In this document: positions 1-9,076 of the stretch, piece by piece
Position numbering within the stretch: the stretch's first letter is position 1
Layout: each line of letters starts with the position of its first letter
From: CAZAQV01 sp964487255
GTDB taxonomy: Bacteria; Myxococcota_A; Polyangia; Polyangiales; CAZAQV01
Reading direction: 5' to 3'
Assembly: GCA_964487255.1 (NCBI GenBank)
Contig: CAZAQV010000009.1
Location: forward strand, 1-64,000
Length of the DNA: 64,000 bases
The notes under the pieces: model-generated
The model's input: only the letters and a program-made list of their open reading frames with translations
What the model was told of the DNA's origin: nothing
Database searches by the model: none
Made by a program: the position numbers and the translations under genes

Positions 1-1063
1 CAACGCCCGTCCGCACGCATCCGCCCACGCCGCACACGGTCACCTCTGTCACAAAATCTTCGTCAACCGCTCCATCGCAGTCGTCGTCTTGCCCGTTACA
101 CGAGGTGTCATCGGCCGAGCAACCATCGCCACAGTTCGGTTCCCACTGAAGGCATGCGTGGTCATAGTCCGCACTTAGCGCCCAAGTCGTCTCGAAGTCC
201 CAACCCTGACTCACGAGAAACGCTTCGCTCGAAAGGTTCGATCCTTCTTGGCCGCCGGGCTCGTCGCAGCCACCGATCAGATCGCAGAGGAAGAACGTCG
301 TGTTCCACACAAATGCGTTCTGCGCGTAGGCGCGGGACGGAAAGAACTCCGCGTCGACCGCGCCGTAGCCGTGCGTCCAGCTGCCTTGTTTCGCGTCACC
401 GACCAAGAGGCCACAGCGCTCGGTCAGGCAACCGATGTCCGCGTGCACATACGAGTCGCTGATCGTCGTGCCCATCGCTTTACCGATCAGACCACCAACG
501 TCCTTTTTGCCTTCGAGCACCGCGCCGCGGCAGGTAACCTCGGAGACGGTTGCGTTTTGCGCAAAGCCGGCCAGGCAGCCTACCTGCGTACCGCCGGAAA
601 TCTGTGCATCCAAGATGCCGAGGCGCGACACGGTAGCGCCGTCGAGCTTCGAAAAGAGGCCTGCTTTAGCGCTGTTTTTCTCGATGAAAAGTCCGGTGAC
701 GTAGTGGCCACCGCCGTCGAGCGTCCCAGCGAAGTCTACAATCGGGGTAAAGCCCGACGCGTTGCCGCCGCCGTTTCCATTGCCAGTGCCAGCGCCGTAG
801 CCCGTGCAGTCGATGTCGGCGGTCAGACGATAGTTCAGCGTCGGCGCTGCGCTGATAGCTTCAAGCTCTGCGCACGTGTCAATGAGCACGTATCCACCGC
901 CGCCGTCCGAAGAAGACGTACTGCTATCGCCACCGTCTTCGCTCAGCGCTTGTTTGTTCGCGCCGATGTTCGAGTCGCTGTCGGTACAACTACCGAGCAG
1001 AGCTGCGACGAGCGACAAGGATGAAACGAAAAGAAGGGCCCCCAGCCAACGATCGGTTTTCAC
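1..1063 (-). CDS. Secreted Cys-rich GLUG/MopE-type protein, 3' end outside window
   Basis: Open frame on the minus strand from a GTG at 1063 to the left edge (354 codons visible). The product begins with a hydrophobic signal (LLFVSSLSLVAALLGSC) resembling a lipoprotein lipobox, then an acidic Ser/Gly linker. A GLUG-like stretch follows (LDGGGHYVTGLFIEKNSAKA and a second GLFSKL... unit), as found in repetitive surface proteins. The last visible part is CNGQDDDCDGAVDEDF, the MopE-type Asp/Cys motif (putative metal binding). It is therefore probably a surface lipoprotein of unknown role. Start choice is weak because no clear Shine-Dalgarno is seen. The frame is continuous with no stop to the window edge. 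The large plus-strand frame over 248-1024 is its shadow. Confidence 0.75.
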   Translation of the reverse strand, partial: MKTDRWLGALLFVSSLSLVAALLGSCTDSDSNIGANKQALSEDGGDSSTSSSDGGGGYVLIDTCAELEAISAAPTLNYRLTADIDCTGYGAGTGNGNGGGNASGFTPIVDFAGTLDGGGHYVTGLFIEKNSAKAGLFSKLDGATVSRLGILDAQISGGTQVGCLAGFAQNATVSEVTCRGAVLEGKKDVGGLIGKAMGTTISDSYVHADIGCLTERCGLLVGDAKQGSWTHGYGAVDAEFFPSRAYAQNAFVWNTTFFLCDLIGGCDEPGGQEGSNLSSEAFLVSQGWDFETTWALSADYDHACLQWEPNCGDGCSADDTSCNGQDDDCDGAVDEDFVTEVTVCGVGGCVRTGV

Positions 1064-1123
1064 GTCGCCGCGTATAAGCGATCAGTTTTGTGCGCACAAT
1101 GCACGCAACGCAAATAGGACACC

Positions 1124-1217
1124 GTGTAGCGCACCACGAGACACGTGTAGCGCAACTCGCACTAACCGTTCAAACATTGCTCCAGTGTGTAGCGGGCTTG
1201 CGCAACGTGGTGTAGCG
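1124..1217. promoter_or_regulatory. Four phased GTGTAGCG direct repeats
   Basis: The octamer GTGTAGCG occurs at 1124, 1145, 1187 and 1210, giving spacings of 21, 42 and 23 bases, close to multiples of two helical turns. The array lies in the 207-base gap upstream of the minus-strand gene starting at 1063 and downstream of the stop of the FHA gene at 1271. Position and phasing suggest a tandem operator for an unknown regulator. That function is inference only. Confidence 0.45.
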
Positions 1218-1270
1218 GACCCGTGACGCTTCGGCTCAGTCCGCGAAGGATCACATCTGCCGCCTCAATA

Positions 1271-3343
1271 CTACTCGTCGTCGTCGCGCGAAGAGGAGCG
1301 CTGCATGCGGCGCAAGCTGTCCATGACCTGGCGGCGCAGCGAGGAGTCGGGCCCCATCGCGAGCACCTGTCGGTACAAGTCGCGCGCTTGCTTCGGGTCA
1401 CTGCGTTCAAGCGACTTGGCTCTTTTTGCAAGCCCGATTGCGCGACCTGAACATAAGCGCTCGAGCCGCCCCGTTTCGCCGTGCGACGGGTCATGCGTTT
1501 TGGCTTCCTTAACTCGCGCGCAGCCCCTAGCATCGTCCTTTTTGCTGAGCCGGTATTTGGCATCGTCGAGCAGCGCCTCAACGAGCTTGGGTTTGAGTCT
1601 CGAAGCAAACTTTCCGCCTGAAATTTTCTTATCGAGACGCACCGCCTCGCGAAGCGAAGACATGTTTCGACGCGATGGCGCACCCGATGACTTTTTGTAG
1701 TAGGTCTCGAATGCGCGAATATCACCGGCCAGATCGGGGCTGGCAGCTTTGGCCGCGTCTTCAAAGCGTCCCGCGGCGTACAGGCTAATCGCACGCCGAT
1801 TTGATGAGCCACCTGAGCTGCGTGTGGGACGAGGTTCTGACTTTCGCACCACTCGCCTTGGGGCAGATGAAGTCGGGCGAGACGTCGTTCGTGATCTGGA
1901 CTGCTCAGCACTCTGACGCCGCGCCGCGCGAGAGTCGCTGGCTTCGTCCGCTTCGTCTTCGCCGCCCTCGGCTGCGCTCAGGGTGTCCATCGCCGTCTTA
2001 TAGGCAGACAACGCATCTTCGTCTGCGCCCAGTCTCCGCACTTCATCGAAGGCCCGTTCCGCGGTCTCCAGGTCGCCCTCTCGCACGGCTGCTTGAAGAA
2101 CGGCTTCTTGACTCCGAAGTGCGTCCACACGTTTCATCTCGATGCGTAGCTCGGAAAAGTCGCGCGCGAACTTGCTATTGCGATCGACGCTCTCAGCAAT
2201 TTCTTGTGCCATACGCACATCGCCATCTAAAAGCGCGTTGCGTGCTTCGATGAGTTTCTGCTGGTCGTCTTTCGCCTGGCTCGCCTGACGCATCGCTTCG
2301 CGCGCTTGCTCATGTGAAGGTCGAACGCGCAGCACCGCGTCAAACGCACGGTGCGCCTCACTGAAATCGCGCTTCTGAAACGCGACCACGCCGCGTTGGA
2401 AAGCTTCTTCGACCGCGGCGTTTTGGCTGGCGAGTTCTTCCTGCTGGCGCACCCGTTTGACGTAGGTGAACGTCGTAATGATGGCGCCGATGAGCAAAAT
2501 GACCGCCCCTCCCACGACAAGCCAGACCTTGTCGCCCAAGGCCGCCCGCACGTTTGCCAGCGGACTTGGGCCTTGGTAACGGTCTTTGGGTTTTGTCGAA
2601 ATCGAGGCAGCCGGCGTTGGAGGTGCAGCAAAACTGCCCGCACCTGGTGATCCGGCAAACCCTCCTGGCCCTGGAGGCGCTGCGAATCCGCCCGGCGCTG
2701 GAGGCGCTGCGAATCCGCCAGGTACCGGAGGTGCCGCCCCCATCTGCGAGGAAGGCGCCGTGATCGCCCCTGCTCCGCTCGTTGCGTCGCGACCGAGCAC
2801 ACCCTCCGGTGTGCGATAGCGGAACTCTGTTTCGCCTGCACTGACAACGTCATTGTCCTCAAGCGCGGCCTCGTGGACGCGGCTGCCATTGAGTTGGGTG
2901 CCGTTTCCGCTGCCGAGATCGCGGATCTTCGCCACCTGTCCGTCCCACGACAACGCAAAGTGCCGACGCGAAACCGACACATCACTGAGAATGATGTCGT
3001 TATCGAGCGAACGGCCCACAGAGTTCGTCCCATTCTGCAAAGTGAAGTCTTTGCCGGAATCTTTGCCCTTTGTGCAGAGAAGCACTGGGTTCTGCGGAAA
3101 GTCAGCGGCGATTTCCGTAGGCAAATCGGCGACCTCAAACGCCTCGTGGTCGATCTGGGTCGCCTCCTCCTCGTCGTCCTGGTCGAAGTGAGAAAACGCC
3201 TGCTCATGCTGCCCCGGCCGCTCCGCGGGATGCGGCCCCTCACCACGCTGCCCGGGAAACGAGGGTCTGGCCCCGTCGTCGTCGGGGAGGTGAGCGTCGT
3301 GCTCTGTCTGGGATGACCCGTCCATCTCTAGTTCATGATACAT
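1271..3343 (-). CDS. FHA domain / TPR-like membrane protein
   Basis: 690 residues. An acidic N-terminus is followed by an FHA domain at about residues 85-165, with the diagnostic VGRSLDNDI, SVSRRHF and GSGNGTQLNG motifs that bind phosphothreonine. A Pro/Gly-rich linker with GGFAAPP-type repeats (about 200-245) leads to one transmembrane helix (VWLVVGGAVILLIGAIITT) and then a long Glu/Arg-rich TPR-like region (AVEEAFQRGVVAFQKRDFSEAHRAF and further units). It is likely a membrane-anchored adaptor reading Ser/Thr phosphorylation, and the divergent neighbour is a Ser/Thr kinase. An alternative start is Met at 3325. The starts of the two genes are only 14 bases apart, so each promoter must lie within the other coding region. 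Confidence 0.85.
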   Translation of the reverse strand: MYHELEMDGSSQTEHDAHLPDDDGARPSFPGQRGEGPHPAERPGQHEQAFSHFDQDDEEEATQIDHEAFEVADLPTEIAADFPQNPVLLCTKGKDSGKDFTLQNGTNSVGRSLDNDIILSDVSVSRRHFALSWDGQVAKIRDLGSGNGTQLNGSRVHEAALEDNDVVSAGETEFRYRTPEGVLGRDATSGAGAITAPSSQMGAAPPVPGGFAAPPAPGGFAAPPGPGGFAGSPGAGSFAAPPTPAASISTKPKDRYQGPSPLANVRAALGDKVWLVVGGAVILLIGAIITTFTYVKRVRQQEELASQNAAVEEAFQRGVVAFQKRDFSEAHRAFDAVLRVRPSHEQAREAMRQASQAKDDQQKLIEARNALLDGDVRMAQEIAESVDRNSKFARDFSELRIEMKRVDALRSQEAVLQAAVREGDLETAERAFDEVRRLGADEDALSAYKTAMDTLSAAEGGEDEADEASDSRAARRQSAEQSRSRTTSRPTSSAPRRVVRKSEPRPTRSSGGSSNRRAISLYAAGRFEDAAKAASPDLAGDIRAFETYYKKSSGAPSRRNMSSLREAVRLDKKISGGKFASRLKPKLVEALLDDAKYRLSKKDDARGCARVKEAKTHDPSHGETGRLERLCSGRAIGLAKRAKSLERSDPKQARDLYRQVLAMGPDSSLRRQVMDSLRRMQRSSSRDDDE

Positions 3344-3357
3344 TGACGTCCCGCGCG

Positions 3358-4815
3358 ATGGAAACTTGGGGCCGATATTCCATAGAGAAACGCCTCGCCT
3401 CCGGCGGAATGGCCGAGGTTTACCTGGCTCGACAACAGGGAATTGAGGGGGTCGGGCGCCCCGTGGTCATCAAGCGCATCCTGCCCGAGCAAGCCGACAA
3501 CGACGAGTTCGTCACCATGTTTTTGGATGAAGCGCGGCTGATGGCGGGCCTCAACCACCCAAACATCGCCGCGGTCTACGACCTGGGTAAACTTGAGGGA
3601 AGCTACTTCCTGGCCATGGAGTACGTCCATGGCCCCACGCTACTCAAACTCGCGGCAGCTGCCAACGAGATGGGCCACCAAGGGCTGCCCATCCATGTCG
3701 CGCTCCCCATCGTGCTGCGCATCGCAGAGGCGCTCGCTTACCTTCACGAACTGCATGACGAGTACGGTCGCCCACTCGAAATCGTCCATCGGGACATCAA
3801 CCCGGCGAACGTCATGATCGGTCACAACGGCAGCGTAAAGCTCATCGACTTTGGGATCGCCAAGGCAGCGTCCAAGGTTTATCAGACGCGCGTCGGCGTC
3901 GTGAAAGGTACTTTCGGTTACATCGCCCCGGAGCAAATCGTGGATACGGCGGGCGTGGACCATCGCGCTGACCTCTTCTCCTTGGGCGCGCTCATGTACG
4001 AAACTTGCGTGGGAGAAACCGCTTTTGGCTCTCCCGACGGCAAGGACCACGTCGAAAGAATTCTCGCAGGACAATATGCGCGACCGACCATGGTCAACCC
4101 GAGCTTCCCGTTCAACCTCGAAGCACTGATCGACGATTGCCTCGCAGTCGACCCAGACAAGCGGCCCGCGAACATTTTCACGTTCATTGACCGGTTGGCG
4201 ACGTGCATGACCGAACACAAGATCATCCCCGTCACGACCCGACTGGCCGAAGCGACCAATAAGCTCGTCCCGGACCCGCGCATGCGCCCCGTTCTCGCGC
4301 GCACCGAAGGCAGCGTCGCTGTACGTCTCCCCGTAGCTTCCCCAGGCACGGAGCCGGCTCTTTCAGCGATGTCCGTAGACGACAGCGAGCTGACGGATGG
4401 CAGCGAGCTAACGGACGTCACCCAGCTATCCTCGATGGCGGGACAAATGGCGCAACCCTCGGCGAGCGACCAGACGCAAGCACACCAACACCCGCCAGCG
4501 TGGAACGAACCAACCGGCGCCTCGGACCACTTCGACAGCCCGACCGGCGAGTACACCGACGAGCACACGGAGATCTCTGGCCAGCCCATGAAAGCGATTG
4601 CCCCGAACTCCGCAAGCCATCGAGCGTCGTCGCCCGCCGTCGCTCAGGGCGACCCCCGCGCTGTCCCCTGGACCGCCACCCAGCGAACCCGAACGCCGAG
4701 TGAAGAGCCCAACGCCGCCCCGCCGGCCATCCAGCCGCTTATCGTCCTCGCAGTGATCGCGCTTATCGTACTGCTCGGCGTGGGCGCTGGAATTGCGCTC
4801 ACGGCTGGTGGGTGA
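3358..4815 (+). CDS. Hanks-type Ser/Thr protein kinase with C-terminal TM
   Basis: 485 residues from ATG 3358; the frame extends to 3313 but would then overlap the divergent gene. Kinase domain at about 6-285: glycine loop LASGGMAEVY, catalytic Lys39 in VVIKR, HRD motif at 144-146 (HRDINPAN), DFG at 164-166 (IDFGIAKA) and APEQ activation-segment end. A long Ser/Thr/Gln-rich linker precedes a C-terminal transmembrane helix (LIVLAVIALIVLLGVGAGIA) with almost nothing after it. The kinase is thus cytoplasmic and tail-anchored, with no extracellular sensor. All key catalytic residues are present. The adjacent FHA protein is a plausible phospho-partner. Confidence 0.92.
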   Translation: METWGRYSIEKRLASGGMAEVYLARQQGIEGVGRPVVIKRILPEQADNDEFVTMFLDEARLMAGLNHPNIAAVYDLGKLEGSYFLAMEYVHGPTLLKLAAAANEMGHQGLPIHVALPIVLRIAEALAYLHELHDEYGRPLEIVHRDINPANVMIGHNGSVKLIDFGIAKAASKVYQTRVGVVKGTFGYIAPEQIVDTAGVDHRADLFSLGALMYETCVGETAFGSPDGKDHVERILAGQYARPTMVNPSFPFNLEALIDDCLAVDPDKRPANIFTFIDRLATCMTEHKIIPVTTRLAEATNKLVPDPRMRPVLARTEGSVAVRLPVASPGTEPALSAMSVDDSELTDGSELTDVTQLSSMAGQMAQPSASDQTQAHQHPPAWNEPTGASDHFDSPTGEYTDEHTEISGQPMKAIAPNSASHRASSPAVAQGDPRAVPWTATQRTRTPSEEPNAAPPAIQPLIVLAVIALIVLLGVGAGIALTAGG

Positions 4816-4827
4816 TAGCTCAGGGTC

Positions 4828-5787
4828 GTGAAAACGCGTTCGTTAACGGCAGCCTCTTTGTTGCTGCTGCTCGTCTCCAACCTGCTCGGCTGTGGCGACG
4901 ACGAGGAAAAAAAACAAGACGGGCCACACGAGCAGGCAAGGTACGGGTTGAGCGCCGAAGAAGCCGCACAGCCCCTCGCGACTGTCGGCAACACCACCAT
5001 TACACTTGGCGACTTTGCCGACGAAATGGCACGTCAATCTCCGTACCTGCGTGGGCGCTTTCAGAGTTACGAAAAACGCAAAGAGTACTTGGACAATATG
5101 GTGCGGTTTGAGCTACTCGCACAAGAAGCGGCCCGCCAAGGCCTGATGAAACACCCCAACGTGCTGCGCGAACAGAAAAAGCTACTGGAGCAAGAACTGA
5201 TCGCAAACGAGATCGACGACAAACTAAAGGCCAAGCCGATTCGCCATGACGAGATCAAGGCCTTCTATGAGGCCCATCAAGACGAGTTTAAGAAACCCGC
5301 TCAACGGCGCATCTCGCACATCTTGCTCAAGACTCAGAGCGCCGCAAACAAACTGCTGAACCAGCTCGGCGAAGTGCCCGACGACACAGCCTTCAAGAAG
5401 GCTGCCGCAACCCAGAGCCTCGACAAAGAGACTGGCTCACGCTTTGGTGACACGGGCTTTCACACGCACCCATCTGATCGCAGACAGGGCGAGCAAAGCT
5501 CGCTACCCGACGCGGTCATTGAAGCGGCTTTCGAGCTTGAGAAACGCGGCCAAGTCTACCCGAAGCCAGTTAAATCGGACGGTGGTTTTCACATCGTGCG
5601 TCTGACCGCGAAACGAGATGCCTTTTCTCGCAGCTTGGAACAAGCCGAACGCCCCATCCGCGCACAGCTCGAAAAACAGCGGCGGGACAAGGCGCTCGAA
5701 GAGCTGACGAAGCGCTTGCGAGCCGAGGCAAAAGTTGAGATCAACGACGACGCCGTAAACCGACTCATCCAAGAATATTCGAAATAG
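4828..5787 (+). CDS. PpiC/SurA-type peptidyl-prolyl isomerase lipoprotein
   Basis: 319 residues from GTG 4828, 12 bases after the kinase stop. Signal peptide with lipobox (LLLLLVSNLLGC) predicts an outer- or inner-membrane lipoprotein. A SurA-N-like chaperone region (TVGNTTITLGDFADEM, ELLAQEAARQGLM) is followed by a parvulin rotamase domain at about 145-255 (RRISHILLKTQ, DTGFHTHPSD, KSDGGFHIVRL). The expected role is periplasmic folding of outer-membrane or secreted proteins. It overlaps the next gene, a second parvulin-type chaperone, so the two probably form a pair. Confidence 0.88.
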   Translation: MKTRSLTAASLLLLLVSNLLGCGDDEEKKQDGPHEQARYGLSAEEAAQPLATVGNTTITLGDFADEMARQSPYLRGRFQSYEKRKEYLDNMVRFELLAQEAARQGLMKHPNVLREQKKLLEQELIANEIDDKLKAKPIRHDEIKAFYEAHQDEFKKPAQRRISHILLKTQSAANKLLNQLGEVPDDTAFKKAAATQSLDKETGSRFGDTGFHTHPSDRRQGEQSSLPDAVIEAAFELEKRGQVYPKPVKSDGGFHIVRLTAKRDAFSRSLEQAERPIRAQLEKQRRDKALEELTKRLRAEAKVEINDDAVNRLIQEYSK

Positions 5788-6743
5788 TGTCCATGCTCCA
5801 GAAGTTCAGAACCGCACTCGGTGCTCTCCTCGCCATCACCTTCTTCTGCTCGAACGCAGCGGCACAGAAACGGCAGATCATCGAACGCGTGATCGCGACC
5901 GTCAATGACGAGGCACTCTTCTTGTCGGACCTACGACGCAAAGCCGTTCCTTTTCTGTCTCAGGTCATGAACGCGAGCACCACCACTGAGCGGCAAGCGC
6001 GCATGGAGCAGCTGTACGAACAGTTGCTTGAGCGACTCATCGACGAAGAGATCCTGCTGCAGACGGCAGCGGACATGCGGCTACGCGCGTCGCGCGAGGA
6101 GGTCGACCGAGCGATTGAAAACCTGCGTGCGCAATCGGGCCTCGACGAGGATGCTTTTTGGGAGCTGGTGAAAAGCCAGGGCATGACGCGAGCTCAATAT
6201 CGTGAAGACATGCGCCGTCAGGTATTGCAGTACAAGGTTATCAACCAACGCGTGCGCGCGAAGGTGCAGGTTTCCGAAGCAGACATCCGTCAGAAGTATG
6301 AAGAGGAGCAAGCGAGGAACCAACGCGTGGTTGAGTATGAGCTTGCACATATTTTTCTTCCGCTTGCGGGTGCCTCTTCGGAGTCGCCCCAACAAGCCCT
6401 CAGCAAACTGCGCGCGAAGCTCACACCAGAAAACTTTCTCAGCGAAGCTGAGACCGTCGGCGGCGGCGACCTAGGCTGGATCAAAAAGGGCGACTTGCCG
6501 GAAAGCCTCGACGACGCTCTTGGCGCAATGTCAGTCAATGAGATCAGCCAACCGGTGATTTCTCCCAGCGGCGTCCACCTGCTCTGGCTCAAAGACAAGC
6601 GCGAGGGCGGTGCATCGAGCGAAAGCTACGAAGAAGCTCGGGCGCGCATTCAAGCGAAGCTGACCGAAACGGTCATGGTCGAGCAACAGCAGGTTGTACT
6701 CTCGCAGCTTCGCAACCGTGCCGTCGTGAAGAAAAAGCTGTAG
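5787..6743 (+). CDS. SurA-like periplasmic chaperone / PPIase
   Basis: 318 residues. A cleavable signal (LLAITFFCSNAAAQ) is followed by a SurA N-domain (RVIATVNDEALFLSDLRR, LLERLIDEEILLQTA) and one parvulin domain at about 185-280 (YELAHIFLPL, GGGDLGWIKKGDLPESL, ISPSGVHLLWLKDKREG). E. coli SurA has two parvulin domains, so this is a shorter single-domain form. The start GTG 5787 overlaps the previous stop (TAGTG); ATG 5793 is the alternative. It probably serves outer-membrane protein biogenesis together with the upstream lipoprotein. Confidence 0.88.
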   Translation: MSMLQKFRTALGALLAITFFCSNAAAQKRQIIERVIATVNDEALFLSDLRRKAVPFLSQVMNASTTTERQARMEQLYEQLLERLIDEEILLQTAADMRLRASREEVDRAIENLRAQSGLDEDAFWELVKSQGMTRAQYREDMRRQVLQYKVINQRVRAKVQVSEADIRQKYEEEQARNQRVVEYELAHIFLPLAGASSESPQQALSKLRAKLTPENFLSEAETVGGGDLGWIKKGDLPESLDDALGAMSVNEISQPVISPSGVHLLWLKDKREGGASSESYEEARARIQAKLTETVMVEQQQVVLSQLRNRAVVKKKL

Positions 6744-6782
6744 CTCGATCCGGTTGGGGCGATGTGGTAGACCGCTCAGGCG

Positions 6783-8795
6783 ATGCTGGGACCGCGTAAA
6801 GCCGAGTGCCCCAACTGCGGGGGCCCCATCGAGTGGAGCGTCGGTCATTCGGTCAGTGCGATTTGCAAGTGGTGCAACTTCTCCGTTGTGCGCACCGATC
6901 GCGACATCCGTGCGATCGGCAAAGTCGCAGACCTCGTTCCAACCGCCGCGCCGATAGCCGTCGGCGACATCGGCAAGATCACCCTCGAGGACGGCACCGT
7001 GCAAGGCTTCACGGTTGCCGGCCGCATCCAACTCGACCACGGGCGAGGCCCGTGGGACGAGTGGTACATCTCGATGTCGCGTAGCCAATGGGGCTGGCTC
7101 GCACGCGCACAGGGGCGTTGGTATCTGACAACCCCGAAGCAGGTTCAGCCCGTTCCGCCACACGACTCGCTGCGCGTCGGTTTCACAGGGCAACTCAACG
7201 TGGGGGGAGAGTCCGGGGAGTGGGTCGTTGCGGAAGTCGGTTCGTCCACCGTCGTCTCCGCGGAAGGTGAACTCCCCGTCCCCGTCACGCCCGGAGAGAC
7301 GGGCCGTTACGCAGACCTGCAAGGTCCAAACGACGGCTTTGGCACCATCGATTACGGGGATGGGACGACCCCTCCTGCAACATACTTTGGCCGAGGCTTA
7401 GCCGCCGAGGCCATCAGCTGGAAAGAGGGCGGACAAGGTCCGCGCCCAACCGAGCAAGTCGCGGTCTCCAAACTCGCCTGTCCGAGCTGCGGCGCGCCCA
7501 TCGAAATCCGCGCCCCCGACATCACGGAGCGAGCCGCATGCGGACACTGCAACGGCCTGCTCGACTACCAATCGGGCACACTCAAGTTCGTCGAAACGCT
7601 GCGCCAACAACCTCTCACGCCCGACATTCCCCTGGGACAGAAAGGCACACTCCGGGGCGTCGAGGTAACCGTCATCGGCTTCATGGAGCGTTTCACCGTT
7701 GTCGATGGCATCACCTACGCCTGGCGCGAATACCTGCTCTACGCACAGGATGGTTACCGCTGGTTGATGGAAGATAGCGGTCACTGGACGCTACTCGAGG
7801 TCGTGTCAGCCGCAGACGTTGAAAGCACCTCCGGCGGCAAGAAGTACGCTGGGGAGACGTACCAACTGTTCGGCATCAACCAGGTTACCGTTCGCTACGT
7901 GCTCGGTGAGTTTTACTGGCAAGTGCGCACGGGCGACCGCGCAAAGACCGTCGACTATATCGCTCCCCCGCACTTGCTGTCCGAAGAGCGGACCGCCAAC
8001 GAGATGGTTTGGTCGCACGGCGAATACATCCCGTACAAGGAAATCGAAAAAGCGTTCTCACCCCCCCAGGGTCTGGGGCGACCGTACGACGTCGCCCCCG
8101 CACAACCGAACCCTGTTGCGCTACTCTACCCCGCTTTGGTCACGGCCATTTTCGCGGGCCTGTTGGTTATCATCTACCTCGCCGCCGTCGCCGCGCGCCC
8201 GAGTCAACAGACCTTAGCCACCGTCGCTGTTCCGATGCCTAAACTACCAACGCCATCTTATGTCGCGACCCGCGGTGGTCTCAATCCCGACGCGAGCCGC
8301 ACCTCACCGGACCAAAAAACGGAGGCCGTCGCTTACTCCGAACCATTCACGCTCACCGAGCCCGTAGACAACGTCCAGGCGCAACTGCAAAGCACACTTG
8401 GCTCCGGTTGGGTGGGTGTTGCGGTGGCCATCATTAACGAAGGCAGTGGCGACACCTGGGAGGTAACACTCGAAGACGGCACCTCCTTTCATAGAGGTCA
8501 GGCCGACTCGACTAACGCGATGCCAAAGACAGCCCTGGGCGTTGGCGACCTGCCTCCCGGCGACTACGTGGTTCGCACGCAGGCTCGCTGGAGCCGCAAA
8601 GCAAACCTGACGGGCATTCAAAGCACCCCACCCGAGTCTACTTTTGTTGTGGTGCGCCGCTTTGTCGATCCGATCGATGTGGGTTGCCTCGTCTTTTCGA
8701 TCATTCTGCTTTGCCTTCCCCTCGGCATCGCCCTGATTCGGCGACGCGTATTTGAGTCTCGACGTTGGCGTAATGCCAACCTGGGAGGGGCGTAA
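6783..8795 (+). CDS. DUF4178 membrane protein with two zinc ribbons
   Basis: 670 residues. Two treble-Cys segments are visible: CPNCGGPIEW...CKWCN near the N-terminus and CPSCGAPIEI...CGHCN near residue 235. Each is followed by a DUF4178-type beta domain (GDIGKITLEDGTVQGFTVAG; GQKGTLRGVEVTVIGFMERF) rich in Trp/Tyr (EWYISMSRSQWGWLARAQGR). Two transmembrane helices lie near 450-475 (LYPALVTAIFAGLLVIIYLA) and near the C-terminus (VGCLVFSIILLCLPLGIALI). Function is unknown. It heads a run of overlapping or closely spaced genes including DUF350 proteins and an aminopropyltransferase-like protein, an association I recognise as recurrent but uncharacterised. Confidence 0.85.
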   Translation: MLGPRKAECPNCGGPIEWSVGHSVSAICKWCNFSVVRTDRDIRAIGKVADLVPTAAPIAVGDIGKITLEDGTVQGFTVAGRIQLDHGRGPWDEWYISMSRSQWGWLARAQGRWYLTTPKQVQPVPPHDSLRVGFTGQLNVGGESGEWVVAEVGSSTVVSAEGELPVPVTPGETGRYADLQGPNDGFGTIDYGDGTTPPATYFGRGLAAEAISWKEGGQGPRPTEQVAVSKLACPSCGAPIEIRAPDITERAACGHCNGLLDYQSGTLKFVETLRQQPLTPDIPLGQKGTLRGVEVTVIGFMERFTVVDGITYAWREYLLYAQDGYRWLMEDSGHWTLLEVVSAADVESTSGGKKYAGETYQLFGINQVTVRYVLGEFYWQVRTGDRAKTVDYIAPPHLLSEERTANEMVWSHGEYIPYKEIEKAFSPPQGLGRPYDVAPAQPNPVALLYPALVTAIFAGLLVIIYLAAVAARPSQQTLATVAVPMPKLPTPSYVATRGGLNPDASRTSPDQKTEAVAYSEPFTLTEPVDNVQAQLQSTLGSGWVGVAVAIINEGSGDTWEVTLEDGTSFHRGQADSTNAMPKTALGVGDLPPGDYVVRTQARWSRKANLTGIQSTPPESTFVVVRRFVDPIDVGCLVFSIILLCLPLGIALIRRRVFESRRWRNANLGGA

Positions 8796-8797
8796 AC

Positions 8798-9076
8798 GTG
8801 TTCTCAAAAATCGCTTACCCAATCTTCGGGATGCTCGTGTTGGGCGCTTACGCGGTGACCACTTTTGCAGGTGCAGACATTGCTGCGATTGATGCAAAAC
8901 ATTCACGAATCCCTGCACAGTACCTCGGTGGCGCATATCGAGACGCGCCCGTCGTCTGGCGCTCCAGCTTCCACGGCCCGGGTCCGGCGCCCGCGGTGCG
9001 AACGAGTTCGAGCTCGTCCAGGCGACGTTCGGGCGGGTTTGGAGGCTACTACGGCGGGTTTGGAGGCGGAAAGTGA
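8798..9076 (+). CDS. Small exported/anchored Gly-Arg tail protein, unknown
   Basis: 92 residues from GTG 8798, two bases after the DUF4178 stop; a good GGAGGGG Shine-Dalgarno lies in the end of that gene. One N-terminal hydrophobic segment (YPIFGMLVLGAYAVTTFAGA) could be a signal or anchor. The C-terminus is Ser/Arg then Gly/Tyr/Phe rich (SGGFGGYYGGFGGGK). No family recognised. Tight placement between DUF4178 and the next gene (4-base overlap) argues that it is real and part of the same system. Confidence 0.65.
   Translation: MFSKIAYPIFGMLVLGAYAVTTFAGADIAAIDAKHSRIPAQYLGGAYRDAPVVWRSSFHGPGPAPAVRTSSSSSRRRSGGFGGYYGGFGGGK

Noticed and set aside
248..1024. Plus-strand open frame of 258 codons
   Set aside because: Shadow of the minus-strand Cys-rich gene, which has a signal peptide and recognised motifs; the plus-strand product has no features.
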